Assembly: GCF_003987225.1 (NCBI RefSeq)
Contig: NZ_PIPX01000001.1
Coordinates: 1,550,001-1,614,000 of the forward strand
DNA from: Pseudidiomarina homiensis
GTDB lineage: Bacteria > Pseudomonadota > Gammaproteobacteria > Enterobacterales > Alteromonadaceae
Reading direction: 5' to 3'
DNA: 64,000 nucleotides
Shown: positions 63,479-64,000 of the stretch, one piece after another
Layout: the number at the start of each line of letters is the position of its first letter
Numbering within the stretch: position 1 is the stretch's first letter
Notes under the pieces: model-generated
What the model was told of the DNA's origin: nothing
The model's database searches: none
The model's input: the letters and a program-made list of their open reading frames with translations, nothing else
Translations under genes and position numbers: made by a program

Positions 63479-64000
63479 ATGTCCGCATTTGCAAAGATTA
63501 AAGCTGTACAAAGTTCACTGTCTGCCAGTGAATCGAAACTTGCTGCGTTTACCCTCGAATCGCCCAGTGCGTTACGCGATCTGTCGTCGCAACAATTGGC
63601 CAGCACCGTTGGCGTTAGCCAATCCAGTGTGGTGAAATTCGCGCAAAAGCTTGGCTATCGTGGTTACCCAGCGTTTAAATTGTCAGTTATTGACGCGCTG
63701 AACAAAAAAGCCCATCAAAGTGCGCGATTACACGGTGAAATTACCCTCGAAGACGATTTTAACGACATGGCCGACAAGCTCTTGGCCGGCAAAATCAACG
63801 TCTTGAGTGAAACCCGTAATCTCAATGAAAAAGCAGCTTTTGCCCAAGCGGTGCGCAAATTACTCGATGCCCAGCGCATTCTCATTGCCGGTATTGGCGG
63901 CTCTGCGTTAGTAGCTAAGGACTTGTCGTACAAATTACAGAAGCTTGGCCTGCATGCGATTGCTGATTCCGACAGCCATATTCAGTTGGCCAATGCGGCG
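63479..64000 (+). CDS. murR: MurR/RpiR family regulator, N-terminal part
   Basis: Open to the window end; 174 codons are present. MSAFAKIKAVQSSLSASESKL begins it; the HTH region contains VGVSQSSVVKFAQKLGYRGYP, nearly identical to the recognition helix of the regulator at 32321-33166, and the SIS domain begins with ILIAGIGGSALVAKDLSYKL. AAGGTGGG precedes the ATG. It is divergent from the dld-mpaA pair, so it probably controls these and, by analogy with E. coli murR, a murQ/murP-type gene further on that lies outside the window. Confidence 0.9.
   Translation, partial: MSAFAKIKAVQSSLSASESKLAAFTLESPSALRDLSSQQLASTVGVSQSSVVKFAQKLGYRGYPAFKLSVIDALNKKAHQSARLHGEITLEDDFNDMADKLLAGKINVLSETRNLNEKAAFAQAVRKLLDAQRILIAGIGGSALVAKDLSYKLQKLGLHAIADSDSHIQLANAA

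Noticed and set aside
1-64000. CRISPR array, rRNA, tRNA, prophage or insertion sequence
   Set aside because: No regularly spaced repeats, RNA gene signatures, integrase, transposase or phage structural genes were recognised in either strand.

Overview
This window reads as a chromosomal segment of a marine gammaproteobacterium of the order Alteromonadales, most likely of the Idiomarina/Pseudidiomarina group. That placement is an inference from the gene set: the classic rsmD / ftsY-ftsE-ftsX-rpoH block, UbiK, a Dld-II type D-lactate dehydrogenase, several TonB-dependent receptors, an OlsF-type acyltransferase and a preference for amino acid and peptide metabolism. No rRNA, tRNA, CRISPR array, prophage or insertion sequence was recognised. 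Gene packing is very tight: eight of ten convergent gene pairs overlap at their 3' ends, and many same-strand genes are joined by ATGA or TAATG.

Layout. 1-4.4 kb: rpoH (partial), ftsX, ftsE, ftsY, and on the other strand rsmD and a DUF1145 gene. 4.4-13 kb: DUF416 protein, a ParDE toxin-antitoxin pair, a serine/threonine dehydratase-like enzyme, a glyoxalase-fold protein, a probable reverse transsulfuration pair (cystathionine beta-synthase-like and gamma-lyase-like), an orphan lipoprotein, ltaE and comM. 13-32 kb: two large cyclic-di-GMP proteins, two PepSY/TonB-receptor pairs (the second with a candidate Fur box), a secreted 1088-residue BNR-repeat protein, fpr, ubiK, rep, a cytochrome c5 and dinB.

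32-40 kb: a MurR/RpiR regulator is divergent from a five-gene operon: NhaC-family carrier, serine hydrolase, alanine racemase, NlpC/P60 lipoprotein and L-Ala-D/L-Glu epimerase. Together these fit dismantling of the peptidoglycan side chain to usable L-amino acids, as in the Bacillus ykfABC operon. The divergent promoter region holds a perfect 10-bp inverted repeat that is a good operator candidate.

40-50 kb: YqaA-like protein and S9 peptidase, YqhA-like protein, a cyanide-insensitive type cytochrome bd oxidase with a 35-residue DUF2474 subunit, prephenate dehydratase, an OlsF-type ornithine lipid synthase preceded by four PhoB half-sites at exact 11-bp spacing, and a HipBA toxin-antitoxin pair.

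50-64 kb: a second peptidoglycan-use locus. A TonB receptor, a flavin-dependent halogenase-like protein and a lipoprotein that fuses an AmiD-type amidase to a YfeW/PBP4B-type serine hydrolase form one operon. Divergent from it is a NagZ-type GH3 lipoprotein. Next come an M14 (MpaA-like) peptidase and a Dld-II D-lactate dehydrogenase, divergent from a second MurR-type regulator cut by the window end. My model is outer-surface or periplasmic cleavage of foreign or own peptidoglycan, TonB-driven uptake, side-chain breakdown inside the cell, and oxidation of the D-lactate that MurNAc-6-P etherase (MurQ, not in this window) would release. The halogenase-like protein in this setting is the least explained and most interesting part.
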